From assembly GCF_000003195.3 (NCBI RefSeq), contig NW_018396400.1:205976-269975 (forward strand): 64,000 nucleotides of DNA. Direction: 5' to 3'. The position numbers and the translations under genes were made by a program. How positions within the stretch are numbered: position 1 is the stretch's first letter; each line of letters begins with the position of its first letter. Under the pieces are notes generated by a model. The model was not told where the DNA came from. It ran no database searches and saw nothing but the letters and a program-made list of their open reading frames with translations. The DNA is from Sorghum bicolor (lineage: Eukaryota; Streptophyta; Magnoliopsida; Poales; Poaceae). Shown here piece by piece: positions 1-11,489 of the stretch.

Positions 1-830
1 GCAAGGCTTTAGGTTTAGGTGTGGTGCACACTTGGTAAACCTAGCACTAGGCAGCTCAGAGATAGTCCTTAGATCGAGAGGAACAAACTTCGTTTTGGAG
101 CGATCGCATTTCGACGAAGTTTGGGTGCCCAAAGGGGCACCGGACACTGCACCGGACGCTCTGTGAGTGCGTCCGGTGAGGTCCTTAGCCGTTGGAACAG
201 TGCCATGCTTAGGGTTAGGCACCGGACGCTCGCACCGGACTCACCGGGTAGCGTCCGGTCCCATACCCAGGGAGGTTGCAAACCTGCCCCGAGCACCGGA
301 CGCTAGCACCGGACGCACCGGGTAGCGTCCGGTCCCATGCGCAGGGAGCATGTAAATCTTCCCCGAGCACCGGACGGTGCACCGGACGCTGGAAGTTAGT
401 GTCCGGTGACCTGTCAGAAGCAAGTACAGTTAGCCGTTATGAAGCACCGGACGCTCGGTGCAGTGCGTCCGGTGCAACATAATGTGCGTCCGGTGACCCC
501 GTTTTCAGTGGAAAACGGTTGGTCGACCTTTGGACTTCGTGGATAGTATTTATACTCCTCCACCTCGTCCATGAGAGCTCCCTTGCCCATTTGAACATCA
601 GAGAAACTTGTTGTGGAGCAAGAGAGTAGCAAGAGCCTAGAGAGGATTGAGAATTGAGTGATTTCTTGAGAGAATCATTCTCTAGTGAGTTCCAAGAGTC
701 AAGTGTGCATCCACCACTCTCTAGAGCCTTGTTTGGATCAAGTGAGAGTTCTTTGCTTGTTACTCTTGGTGATCGCCATCACCTAGACGGTTCGGTGGTG
801 ATTGGAGGCACGAAGACCGCCCGGAGTTCT
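1..830 (+). mobile_element. Fragment of a Sirevirus-type Copia LTR
   Basis: This stretch has the architecture of the LTRs at 32767-35255 and (reversed) 37573-39452: a GC-rich block full of CACCGGACGC and GCGTCCGGTG, then a TATA-like stretch (TATTTATACTCC near 547-558), then the phrase 'TTGTTACTCTTGGTGATCGCC...ACCTAGACGG' near 758-790, which has close counterparts in both other LTRs. It differs enough from them to be another subfamily. The left part runs off the window and the right part enters the assembly gap, so neither LTR end nor an internal region can be seen. No coding region is supported. Confidence 0.62.
139..496. repeat. CACCGGACGC / GCGTCCGGTG palindromic motif cluster
   Basis: The decamer CACCGGACGC and its reverse complement recur about a dozen times, often as facing pairs that could fold as hairpins. 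Between them lie longer near-repeats such as 'GGTCCCATGCGCAGGGAG'. The same clusters lie inside the LTRs at 33608-34100, 38492-38888 and 46855-47262. CACCGGAC-type palindromes are a known conserved feature of Sirevirus LTRs. Confidence 0.8.
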
Positions 831-1087
831 NNNNNNNNNNNNNNNNNNNNNNNNNNNNNNNNNNNNNNNNNNNNNNNNNNNNNNNNNNNNNNNNNNNNNN
901 NNNNNNNNNNNNNNNNNNNNNNNNNNNNNNNNNNNNNNNNNNNNNNNNNNNNNNNNNNNNNNNNNNNNNNNNNNNNNNNNNNNNNNNNNNNNNNNNNNNN
1001 NNNNNNNNNNNNNNNNNNNNNNNNNNNNNNNNNNNNNNNNNNNNNNNNNNNNNNNNNNNNNNNNNNNNNNNNNNNNNNNNNNNNNNN
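831..1087. other. Assembly gap (257 N)
   Basis: Run of N. The left flank is LTR sequence and the right flank is satellite in mid-monomer, so the gap hides an LTR/satellite junction. Reading frames drawn through it are meaningless. Confidence 0.99.
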
Positions 1088-4000
1088 GAGTATCATCGGG
1101 TGCATCCAAAATGGTTTCTTAGCCTATGATGCATTAGGCGCAAACTGTGTACCTATCTTGCACCAAAACTAACTCTGTCTCCAAAAAGACCAAAGCGAGA
1201 TTCCATATGACACATGTCATCTAGAAGTTCTATTGCGATGCATCCAAATAGATTTCTTAGCATATGGTATGTTCCATGAAAACCGTGCACCTATCTTGCA
1301 TCAAGATTAGCACTATCTCCAAACAGATCAAACTGACCTTCCACTTGAGCCTCTTCACCTAGGAGTACTATCTGGTGCTTCCACAATGGTTTCCGAGCCT
1401 ATGGTGCATTATGCACAAACCTTGCACCAATCTTGCACCTAAACTGTCTCCAAACAGATTGAAGCAAGATTCCATATGACACACATGATCTAGGAGTTCT
1501 ATCGGGTGCGTCCAAATTGATTTCTGAGAATACGGTACGTTCCATGCAAACCGTACACCTATCTTTCATCAAGATTAGCACTATCTCCTAACAGACCGAA
1601 CCGAGCTTTCACTTGAGCCTCTTCACCTAGGAGTACCATCGGGAACTTCCACAACAATTTCTGAGCCTATGGTGCACTGGGCACAAACCATGCAACTATC
1701 TTGCACCGAAACTAATACTATCTCCAACTGGACGGAAGCGAGATTCCATATGATACACTTCATCTAGTAGTTCCATCGGGTGCATCTACAGTTCCATCAG
1801 GTGTGTCCAAATTGATTTATGAGCATATGGTATGTACCATGCAAACCGTGCACCTATCTTGCATCAAGATGAGAACTATCTCCAAACAGACAGAACCAAG
1901 ATTCTACATGAGCCTCTTCCCCAAGGAGTACCATCGCGTGCGTCCAAAATAGTTTCTTAGCCTATGGTGCATTTGGCACAAACCGTGTACCTATCTTGCA
2001 TCGAAACTAACACTATCTCCAAAGAGACTGAAGTGAGATTCTATATAAAACACATCATCTAGGAGTTCTATTGGGTGCTTCCAAATATATTTCTAAGCAT
2101 ATGGTACGTTCGATGCAATTCGTGCACCTATCTTGCATCAAGATTAGCACTATCTCCAAACAAAGCAAACTGAGCTTCCACTTGAGCCCCTTTACCCAGG
2201 AGTATCATCGGGTGCATCCAAAATGGTTTCTTAGCCTATGATGCATTAGGCGCAAACTGTGTACCTATCTTGCACCAAAACTAACTCTGTCTCCAAACAG
2301 ACCTAAGCGAGATTCCATATGACACATGTCATCTAGGAGTTCTATTGGGTGCGTCCAAATGGATTTCTTAGCATATGGTAGGTTCCATGCAAACCGTGCA
2401 CCTATCTTGCATCAAGATTAGCACTATCTCCAAACTGATCCAACCGACCTTCCACTTGAGCCTCTTCACCTAGGATTATCATCGAGTGCTTCCATAATGG
2501 TTTCTGAGCATATGGTGCATTATGCGCAAACGATGCACCAATCTTCCACCTAAACTAACAATGTCTCCAAACAGGTTGAAGCGAGATTCCAAATGACACA
2601 CATGATCTAGGAGTTCTATCGGGTGAGTCCAAATTAATTTATGAGAATATGGTACGTTCTGTGCAAACCGTACACCTATCTTTCATCAAGATTAGCACTA
2701 TCTCCAAACAGACCGAACCAGGGTTTCACTTGAGCCTCTTCACCTAGGAGTACCATCAGGAACTTCCACAACGATTTCTAAGCCTATGGTGCACTGGGCA
2801 CAAACCATGCAACTATCTTGCACCGAAACTAATACTATCTCCAACTGGACGGAAGCGAGATTCCATATGATAAACCAAATGGATTTCTTAGAATATGGTA
2901 TGTTCCATGAAAACCGTGCACCTATCTTGCATCAAGATTAGCACTATCTCCAAACAGATCAAACCGACCTTCCACTTGAGCCTCTTCACCTAGGAGTACT
3001 ATCGGTTGCTTCCATTATGGTTTCCGAACCTATGGTGCATTATGCACAAACCATGCACCAATCTTGCACCTAAACTGTCTCCAAACAGATTGAAGCAAGA
3101 TTCCATATGACACACATCATCTAGGAGTTCTATTGGGTGCGTCCAAATTGATTTCCGAGAATATGGTACATTCCATCCAAACCGTACACCTATCTTGCAT
3201 CAAGATTAGCAGAATCTCCAAACAGACTGAATGGAGCTTTCACTTGAGCCTCTTCACCTAGGAGTACCATCGGGAACTTCCACAATGGTTTCTAAGCCTA
3301 TGGTGCACTGGGTGCAAATCATGCACCTATCTTGCACCGAAACTAATACTATCTCCAACTGGACCGAAGCGAGATTCCATATGACACACTTCATCTAGTA
3401 GTTCCATCAGGTGCTTCTAGCAGTTCCATCGGGTGTGTCGAAATTGATTTCTAAGCATATGGTATGTTCCATGCAAACCATGCGCCTATCTTGCATCAAG
3501 ATTAGAACTATCTCCAAATAGACCGAACCAAGCTTCCACTTGAGCCTCTTCACCAAGGAGTGCCATCGGATGCGTCCAAAATTGTTTCTTAGATTATGGT
3601 GCATTAGGTGCAAACCATGCACCTATCTTACATCAAAACTAACACTATAACCAAATGGACCGAAGCAAGATTCCATATGACACACATCATCTAGGAGTTC
3701 TATCCGGTGTGTCCAAATTGATTTCTAAGCATATGGTATGTTCCACGCAAACCATGAACCTATCTTGCCTTAAGATGAGCACTATCTCAAAACAGACCAA
3801 ACCGAGCTTCCACTTTAGCCTCTTCACCTAGGAGTATCATCGGGTGCTTCCACAATGGTTTTTGAGCCTATGGTACATTAGGCGCAAACCGTGCACCTAT
3901 CTTGCACCGAAACTAACATTGTCCCCGAACAGACCAAAGCGAGCTTCCATATGACACACATTATCTATGAGTTCTATCGGGTGCATCCAAATTGATTTCC

Positions 4001-6189
4001 GAGCATATAGTATGTTCCATGCAAACCGTACACCTATCTTGCATCAAGATTAGCACTATCTCCAAACCAAGCTTTCACTTGAGCCCATTTACCTAGGAGT
4101 ACCATCGCGTGCGTCCAAAATTGTTCCTTAGCCTATGGTGCATTAGGCACAAACCGTGCAGCTATGTTCCACCAAAACTAACACTATCTCCAAAGAGACC
4201 GAAGCGAGATTCTATATGACACATGTCATCTAGGAGTTCTATTGGGTGCGTCCAAATGGATTTCTAAGCATATGGTATGTTCCATGCAAACCATGCACCT
4301 ATCTTGCATCAAGATTAGCACTATCTCCAAACAGATCGAACCGAGCTTCAACTTGAGCCTCTTCACCTAGGTGTATTATCGGGTGCTTCCACAATGGTTT
4401 CTGAGCTTATGGTGCATTATGCGCAAACTATGCATCAATCTTGCACCTAAACTAACGCTGACTCCAAACGGACCGAAGCGAGATTCCATATGACACACAT
4501 CATCTAGGAGTTCTATCAGGTACGTCCAAATTGATTTATGAGAATATGGTATGTTCGATGCAAACCCTACACCTATCTTGCATCAAGATTAGCACTATCT
4601 CCAAAGTCCAAACAGAACAAACTGAGCTTTCACTTGAGCCTCTTCACCTAGGAGTACCATTGGGAACTTCCACAACGGTTTCTGAGCCTATGGTGCACTG
4701 GGCACAAACTATGCACCTATCTTGCACCGAAACTAATACTATCTCCAACTGGACCGAAGCGAGATTGCATATGACACACTTCATCTAGTAGTTCCATCAG
4801 GTGCTTCTAGCAGTTCCATCGGGTGTGTCGAAATTGATTTCTAAGCATATGGTATGTTCCATGCAAACCATGCGCCTATCTTGCATCAAGATTAGAACTA
4901 TCTCCAAATAGACCGAACCAAGCTTCCACTTGAGCCTCTTCACCAAGGAGTGCCATCGGATGCGTCCAAAATTGTTTCTTAGATTATGGTGCATTAGGTG
5001 CAAACCATGCACCTATCTTACATCAAAACTAACACTATAACCAAATGGACCGAAGCAAGATTCCATATGACACACATCATCTAGGAGTTTTATCCGGTGT
5101 GTCCAAATTGATTTCTAAGCATATGGTATGTTCCACGCAAACCATGAACCTATCTTGCCTTAAGATGAGCACTATCTTAAAACAGACCAAACCGAGCTTC
5201 CACTTTAGCCTCTTCACCTAGGAGTATCATCGGGTGCTTCCACAATGGTTTTTGAGCCTATGGTACATTAGGCGCAAACCGTGCACCTATCTTGCACCGA
5301 AACTAACATTGTCCCCGAATAGACCAAAGCGAGCTTCCATATGACACACATTATCTATGAGTTCTATCGGGTGCATCCAAATTGATTTCCGAGCATATAG
5401 TATGTTCCATGCAAACCGTACACCTATCTTGCATCAAGATTAGCACTATCTCCAAACCAAGCTTTCACTTGAGCCCATTTACCTAGGAGTACCATCGCGT
5501 GCGTCCAAAATTGTTCCTTAGCCTATGGTGCATTAGGCACAAACCGTGCAGCTATGTTCCACCAAAACTAACACTATCTCCAAAGAGACCGAAGCGAGAT
5601 TCTATATGACACATGTCATCTAGGAGTTCTATTGGGTGCGTCCAAATGGATTTCTAAGCATATGGTATGTTCCATGCAAACCATGCACCTATCTTGCATC
5701 AAGATTAGCACTATCTCCAAACAGATCGAACCGAGCTTCAACTTGAGCCTCTTCACCTAGGTGTATTATCGGGTGCTTCCACAATGGTTTCTGAGCTTAT
5801 GGTGCATTATGCGCAAACTATGCATCAATCTTGCACCTAAACTAACGCTGACTCCAAACGGACCGAAGCGAGATTCCATATGACACACATCATCTAGGAG
5901 TTCTATCAGGTACGTCCAAATTGATTTATGAGAATATGGTATGTTCGATGCAAACCCTACACCTATCTTGCATCAAGATTAGCACTATCTCCAAAGTCCA
6001 AACAGAACAAACTGAGCTTTCACTTGAGCCTCTTCACCTAGGAGTACCATTGGGAACTTCCACAACGGTTTCTGAGCCTATGGTGCACTGGGCACAAACT
6101 ATGCACCTATCTTGCACCGAAACTAATACTATCTCCAACTGGACCGAAGCGAGATTGCATATGACACACTTCATCTAGTAGTTCTATCG
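1088..6189 (+). repeat. 137-bp centromeric satellite array 1 (CEN38/SCEN-like)
   Basis: Tandem monomers of about 137 bp: 'CTATCTTGCA' at 1291 and its counterpart 'CAATCTTGCA' at 1428 are 137 bp apart, and the phase continues through the array. Type A (CATCAAGATTAGCAC...GAGCCTCTTCACC) and type B (CACCGAAACTAAC...CCATATGACACA) monomers alternate to give a dimer of about 274 bp. A third variant has 'CACCTAAACTAAC'. Some monomers carry an extra 14-20 bp from an internal duplication of 'GTTCCATCGGGTG' (near 1785, 3417, 4807). An abrupt phase break at about 2872-2876 marks a deletion junction. Length and sequence fit the sorghum/sugarcane centromeric satellite; the family name is from recognition, not a search. 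Confidence 0.88.
3401..6180 (+). repeat. Tandem duplication of a 1,390-bp higher-order unit
   Basis: 3401-4790 and 4791-6180 are copies offset by exactly 1,390 bp, about ten monomers plus one 20-bp internal insertion. By eye I find only three differences, all C in copy 1 and T in copy 2 (in CTAGGAGTTC/CTAGGAGTTT, TATCTCAAAA/TATCTTAAAA and CCGAACAGA/CCGAATAGA). Neighbouring monomers differ far more, so this is a very recent unequal exchange. The Tat element begins 9 bp after copy 2 ends. Confidence 0.93.
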
Positions 6190-6650
6190 TGTCGACGAAA
6201 GCTAGTCGGCAGTCTACCTTGGGGTATACCCACGGTAGTAGTTTATCGGCAGACAGGTCCGCAAGCTACGAACTCGATGGTGACGCAAGACACAAACAAG
6301 GTTTTTATCCAGGTTCGGCCGCCGTGTGGGCGTAATACCTACGTCATGTGTCTGATTGTATTGGATTGAGTTGAGTTGAGATGAGATGTCTATGGGGGGC
6401 CCTTGCCTCTCTTTATATAGTCTAGAGGGTAGGATTACAGATCTAGAAACTAATCCTAGTCGATTACAATTGCCATAGATAGCATGATATCAATTCTATT
6501 CTAACCGACTAGAATCTTGCTTGGTCTACACGTCTTGTTTCCTTGCGCGAGACTCCGGGTAGTTGGATCAAGCCCCACGTCTTCCTCGTGATGGACCAAG
6601 TCTCTTGGTCCAAGTCTAGCCGTAAGGGTATAGGGGTTTATACCCCCACA
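6190..6650 (-). repeat. 3' LTR of the minus-strand Tat element
   Basis: Read on the minus strand it starts TGTGGGGGTATAAACCCC and ends CGTCGACA, the usual TG...CA ends. It matches 17639-18101 apart from scattered substitutions and small indels. It contains the same TATATAAAG box (6411-6420, minus) as the 5' LTR. Confidence 0.93.
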
Positions 6651-7776
6651 GCTAGTCCCCGAGCACCATGTATTGTGATGTAACACGCCATCTTGAACTT
6701 CTTCGACCAGTGAGGCTTGACGTCTTCAATAAGCAGGAAAGTCGCCCAAACAGTTGCAACGGTATTTTAACCAACTCAAAAGATAGTGGATCAACATCGA
6801 CATCGAAGAAACAGGTTGTTTGAAGAATGAATGGTGCTCTTAATCAAAAAAGATTTCTTTCCTGGTGAAGTGTGCCCACTTTACTTTTCTGAAAAGTATA
6901 GACCTCAAAAAAGCAAGCATATTCACCGTAAGGTGAAGTGTGCCCACTTAGTCTCTGAGCCTGGTAGTAGGTGACGTAGGCACATGGTGCCAGGGTCTAA
7001 AGAGAAAAACCACATAGAAAATCTGATATTGTGATGCATCGCCAGTTGCATCGTACCGATGTAGTCCCCGAGCTTGCTGGAAGGCGAAGCATGAGCCTTG
7101 TAGCAAGGTCTAAATAGTTAAAACTATCCAATTAAACGTTATGCAATTGCATTTTCCAAGCCAAGGGCGCGTCATACTTGCTTGCGACTGAATGGGAACA
7201 ACCAACCGGTCCCCGAGCACGTCTTGCTCGACGATTGGTATGGCCCCCGGATTTTCTAAAGGTCAGACTAGTCAAAATGGGCAAACTGGTCGACCAGTCC
7301 CCGAGCATATCATGCTCGGTGGTCGGTATAGTCCCCAAATTGTCGATTGGGTGAACTGGTCGGCCAGTCCCCAAGCATATCATGCTCGGTGGTCGGTACA
7401 GTCCCCAGATTGTCGATTGGGCGAACTGGTCGGCCAGTCCCCGAGCATATCATGCTCGGTGGTTGGTACAGTCCCCGAATTGTCGATTGGGCGAACTGGT
7501 CAGCCAGTCCCTGAGCATATCTTTTGAAAAAATCGTATCGCTGTATTAATGTGCGATGTGACGGAGCATCCTGCCATATTGTCAGTCGGTTGCATAAAAA
7601 GGAGCGCCTGCTAATTGTATAGCCGCTCTTTGCGTGGGCCAAGAAAAGGAAACCAACAATCATTCCGAAAAGTCGCCGAATTAACTGCGATAATTCTTGA
7701 AAACCAAAACGCCACAACTGCCGCAAGATCCGCCCATTTCCCCAAAATGCGGGAAGTGGAAAAGGTGGGTTTGCTG
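6651..7776. other. Spacer between 3' LTR and antisense gene
   Basis: No gene is seen. On the minus strand the bases next to the 3' LTR read CATGGTGCTCGGGGACTAGC, a weak polypurine-tract candidate. An 18-bp direct repeat (GGTGAAGTGTGCCCACTT) lies at 6864-6881 and 6932-6949. The 70-bp minisatellite (listed separately) and the upstream region of the antisense gene complete it. Confidence 0.6.
7231..7520. repeat. 70-bp minisatellite with hairpin core
   Basis: 'GAGCATATC' recurs at intervals of exactly 70 bp with matching sequence between (cores at about 7301, 7371, 7441 and 7511), and a more diverged copy precedes them. The core CCGAGCAT-ATC-ATGCTCGG is a perfect 8-bp inverted repeat around a 3-nt loop. 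Each unit also holds TGGTCGG, so the array contributes copies of the element's over-represented TGGTCG hexamer. It lies about 260 bp upstream of the antisense gene's TATA-like box. Confidence 0.85.
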
Positions 7777-7784
7777 TTATAAAG
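7777..7784 (+). promoter_or_regulatory. TATA-like box of the antisense gene (TTATAAAG)
   Basis: GTTATAAAGGGC lies 138 bp upstream of the first ATG (7915) of the plus-strand antisense gene, a plausible distance for a transcription start plus a short leader. The other Tat element has a TATA-like box in the equivalent place (60293-60302). Confidence 0.5.
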
Positions 7785-7914
7785 GGCTCGATGTTGTGTT
7801 CATATTTTTACCCAGCAGTTACGTAGCAGCCTCCTTCCTTTGCCATTACTGCCTCCTGCCTTCGCCATCCCCAGCATCCTCAACTCCCAGCTCAAAGCTT
7901 TTCCTACTGCGACA

Positions 7915-10900
7915 ATGGCGAAGAGTGATTCGAAGAAAAGGGCCGAGATGATGGCCAAATAGTGGAAGAAATCTCGGAGCACCACGAGGTCCCTCAACGA
8001 CCTCGTCGGAATGGGAGTTCTGCACAACCAGGAGCTCGGCGGCTGGAGGGCACCAGAGAGAGTTACCCCGACCCCCACGCCGGTGAGATCGTAGTTTTTG
8101 AAGATTGCTTCAAAAGGGGATTTGGGGTTCCCGTTCATCCTTTTCTTCAAGGTCTTCTCCCTTACTATGAGATCGGGATTTGCAATCTGCATCCAAACTC
8201 TATTCTCCTTATCTCTACCTTCATCCATTTGTGTGAAGCCTATGTTGGGATAGAACCACATTTCGATCTCTTCCGCTATCTATTCTGTTTGAGGAAGAAG
8301 GGAGCAGTTGGGGGCTCCAAGATTGCAGGTGGAGTATACCTCAATCTTCGCGACGGGATGAAGAACCGTTACCTCAGCTACGCATGGAACACCTCCCTCA
8401 CCAAGTGGTACAAGAGGTGGTTCTACATCAGGGAGGAGCCGGGCAGCGCCACGTTCTGCGACGTCGGCTACATTCCCGAGAAGAGGGTTAGCTGGACTGA
8501 TCATCCAGAGTATACTGGTGAAGTGTCAGAGCTGATGAGCCTGATCGACTGGTCCCGCCTAGACAGACCAGGAGTGGTCGGGAATTTCCTCGCCTGACGA
8601 GTGATGCCTTGACAGAGGAGGGTGCACTCGGCGTACGAGTACGCGGGAAGCCAAGACCCGACCAGGATGCACCGGGACAGCTTGGAGAAATCAGATATCC
8701 AGTGGAGGATGAATGAGTTATTCAACCTAGCTGACAATAACTTCATTTGTAGTGATGACCGGATGCATGCCTTCATGCTAGGCCGACTAGCTCCTAAGGT
8801 AAATGGATACCCTAGTTTATTTGTAATGCTATTTGAATGATATAGCCTTTTGATTGATGACTTGTCGCCTTTGTACCGCAGATAGGAGATATTGACCGGT
8901 GCACAGTGTATGTGTCGCTGGCACCTGGTATGGACCATCCTGCTAGGGTACACCCACCAGTAGACAATGCTCCTCGGTGTCTCCAATACACCAGTAGCGA
9001 CGAGGAGCAGAGTTGTCCAGCGTCGACCACAGATGACAGAGTAGCTGGGAAAAGGCCGATGGCTGTGGAGCCATCCTCCACGGAACCAATTCCATCGGGA
9101 ATGGTTGCGGACCCTTCGGTGGGCCAAGGCTCGACCAGCCATGCCCCCAAGCGTCGCCGGCTTGTGAGGATTGTCGACGACGACAACGAAGAGGACGAGA
9201 CGGCCCCGTCCTTGGTCTGGAGACCACGGAGTCGCCCTAACGTCGCGCCGATCGATGCTGATCGGGTAATCAGGGACCCACCTGCCGCGCACGTCGAGCC
9301 GATACGTCCTAGAGGAACAGAAGCGGTCGCGGCGGCTAGGCGGACCAGGAGAAGGTTCTTCACGGCGGCACACCGGAGCTCCGACCTATAAGTTCGAAAA
9401 AGTGTCTCTGCGCTCTCTTTGTTTTTTACGAGGTTTGATGTTAGTATGGTAATCTGCATTAACTCTTCTTTGTTAGTGCAGCCTCGGATGTTGATCCGGG
9501 CAACACTGCCGGCTTGAGGACAACCGAGTCGGCAGTTGCTGATGACAATGCCACCGAGCAGACCGTCCGCGAGCAGTCAGCAGAGCAGACCGCAGTTGCG
9601 GCCACGGCAGAGGCTGCCGAGGAGAAACCGGCCTAAGACGAGGCTAGGGTGAGCACCCCGGCGAGGGGCAATGAGACCGCGGGGATGCCTCTCCCAAGCA
9701 GCGTTGCAGAGGAGGGAGACAGGATCCCAACCCCCCTCCAGCTGAAGAAGAGAGGGGTCCAACTCCAGCCCCAGCACAGGCTTCCACGCCGGAGGGCTCC
9801 CCTAGCCGGGGTAAGGGTCCTATGATACCCGTTGCCGTGGCTAGGGGTAGCGCGGAGGGCGAGGAGGTCCGCACGGCCTCTGATGACGAAGTGGAGGAGA
9901 TCCAGAGGCATCCCCACGATGGTCGCCAACATGTTTACGTGTGGCGCCAGTGTGGGGACCACTGGGCCGGCCACGAGGAGATCGCCGAGACCGAGGAGGC
10001 GGCGAGGGTAGAGCGCGCTGCTAAGCGGCTCATTGATGAAGTTAAGGTGAGTGGTCTTGTATTCTGCTGGAGTATGTATATATTGTTGCTTGTTCATTGT
10101 GCGATATGTATATTTCTCGTAGGGTGCAATAAAAACGGCGAAGTACCAAAAAAGGTGCTTCGACCAAATCGAGGGTGTGGTCTCTGAGAACAAGGCCTTG
10201 ACTGCAGAGGTGGACCGCCTTCTACTAGAGGCCGAAAGGGAGGCGGCCGAGAAGGCGGCTCAGGAGGAGCGTCTGCTGGACCTGACTCGGCGACTAGCCG
10301 ATAAGGACCGTGAGAAAAGGGGTAGGTCAAGTTATGTGAGCAGTTGCGGTTAACCGTGTGGTCGGTTTTGATGACCAACAATTATTACTTCAGGTCTGGA
10401 GGAGGAGATCGAGCGTCTCCAAAAAGAGAGGAACCAGCTCGACCAAGAGCGTGCCAGTGCGCTGGAAACCAGGCGCAAGGTTGGCGAAGAGCTGAAGACC
10501 AGGAGTCGGGAGCTCATTGGTAAGAGCTATTTTGTCCTTTTCGACCACACAGTTCTATCTCTTTTTTATATTGCCGTAGCATGTTGCTGACTGTGTGCTT
10601 GGTTTTTCATCAAAACTTTGTCATAGTGCTTAAAGCCAACACTAAGAAGCACCTAGATGAGCTGGTCAAGGAACGGGACTCTTGGAAGACGAACTGTATC
10701 AAGCTCTGGAAAAGAGTTGCCCCAGTACTTGACCTGATCAGCCCCGAGCTCCCCGAGGACCAGCCCCGCGCACCGAAGCCGACCCCGGTCGAGAAGGCGC
10801 AGCAAGCGTGGGGCTGGCTTCAGTAGTTCGTCAAGGATGCCGGGGAGTGTGCCGGAGCACACGTCCTCAGCATGGTACGCGCTCACTACCCCCTGGTCGA

Positions 10901-11039
10901 TCTGTCCCGGCTGGAGAGGGGATATCCCAAGGAGGTTGGTTCGAAGGAGGTAGATGACCTTTGCATCAGCCTGCTCGACCTATCATCGACGGTGATCGGC
11001 GATATAAATCTCTGCGGGATGTCAACCCCCCCGGATTAG
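7915..11039 (+). pseudogene. Antisense accessory gene of the Tat element: PF04195-like domain plus coiled coil, six exons, broken
   Basis: It runs opposite to gag-pol, in the place where Tat elements carry an extra antisense ORF. Exons inferred from GT-AG borders: 7915-8798, 8882-about 9391, 9481-10046, 10123-10321, 10394-10519 and 10627-11039. Exon 1 encodes 'FKRGFGVPVHPFLQGLL', 'LHPNSILLISTFIHLCEAY' and 'HFDLFRYLFCL', which I recognise as the 'putative gypsy type transposon' domain (Pfam PF04195). Exon 2 is basic and acidic. Exons 4-6 encode a charged coiled coil (LDLTRRLADKDREKR, EEEIERLQKERNQLDQERA). The intron between exons 4 and 5 splits a Gly codon and keeps the frame. Damage: TAG at 7960-7962, a frameshift near 8058, TGA at 8595-8597 and 8607-8609, a TAA and a frameshift in exon 3, TAG at 10824-10826. 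Its function is unknown. The border between exons 2 and 3 is the least certain. Confidence 0.75.
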
Positions 11040-11489
11040 CCGGAATCAGATAGGTCGACCAGGGAGTTGTCGGGGGCGTCGATTGTAGGAGATAGGCCGT
11101 CGACGCCTGCGGTCTCGACCAGCGAGGCGCCGGTGGCCCTGACCCCTTCGGCGGGACGAGAGAGCCGTGCGGGAGATCGGCCTGAGCAGTAGGCTCATAG
11201 TGTAGTCTCTAGGAGTAGACCAGAAGCCGCCCAGGGGGTGTTTATTGTAAACTTTGTATATATAAAGTTTGTAATAAAGTCCGAATTTTGAGAACCATGG
11301 TTTTGAGCGCTGTAAATAAATTTGCTTGTGTGATGTATCACTGAATCATGCTGATTGCCCTTGAGTAGCTTGTCAAGGAAAATTATTGTAGTACTTGTCG
11401 AGTATTCTGCATATGTAAAAGTATATAGCAAAAAGGCAAACCTTATTATTATTCATCAAAAAGTATTTACAAGTAAAATGTACTGAAAC
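11040..11489. other. Spacer between convergent antisense gene and pol, with AATAAA
   Basis: No gene. On the plus strand AATAAA at 11273-11278 lies about 234 bp after the antisense gene's stop codon and is a polyadenylation-signal candidate. The region is AT-rich, unlike the GC-richer exons on both sides. The two transcription units converge here. Confidence 0.5.

Noticed and set aside
654..1172. 172-residue ORF through the gap
   Set aside because: Most of its codons are N.
3407..3622. 71-residue minus-strand ORF, repeated at 4797-5012
   Set aside because: Pure satellite. It appears twice only because the 1,390-bp unit is duplicated. Similar short frames occur throughout the arrays.
1088..6189. 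CRISPR-like regular repeats
   Set aside because: The 137-bp units are contiguous with no unique spacers. This is a eukaryotic satellite.
1088..6189. Maize knob 180-bp or CentC satellite
   Set aside because: The period is 137 bp, not about 180 or 156, and the sequence differs from those families as I know them.
8501..9373. 290-residue minus-strand ORF
   Set aside because: Reverse of antisense-gene exons 1-2. No family resemblance, and it crosses the clear intron at 8799-8881.
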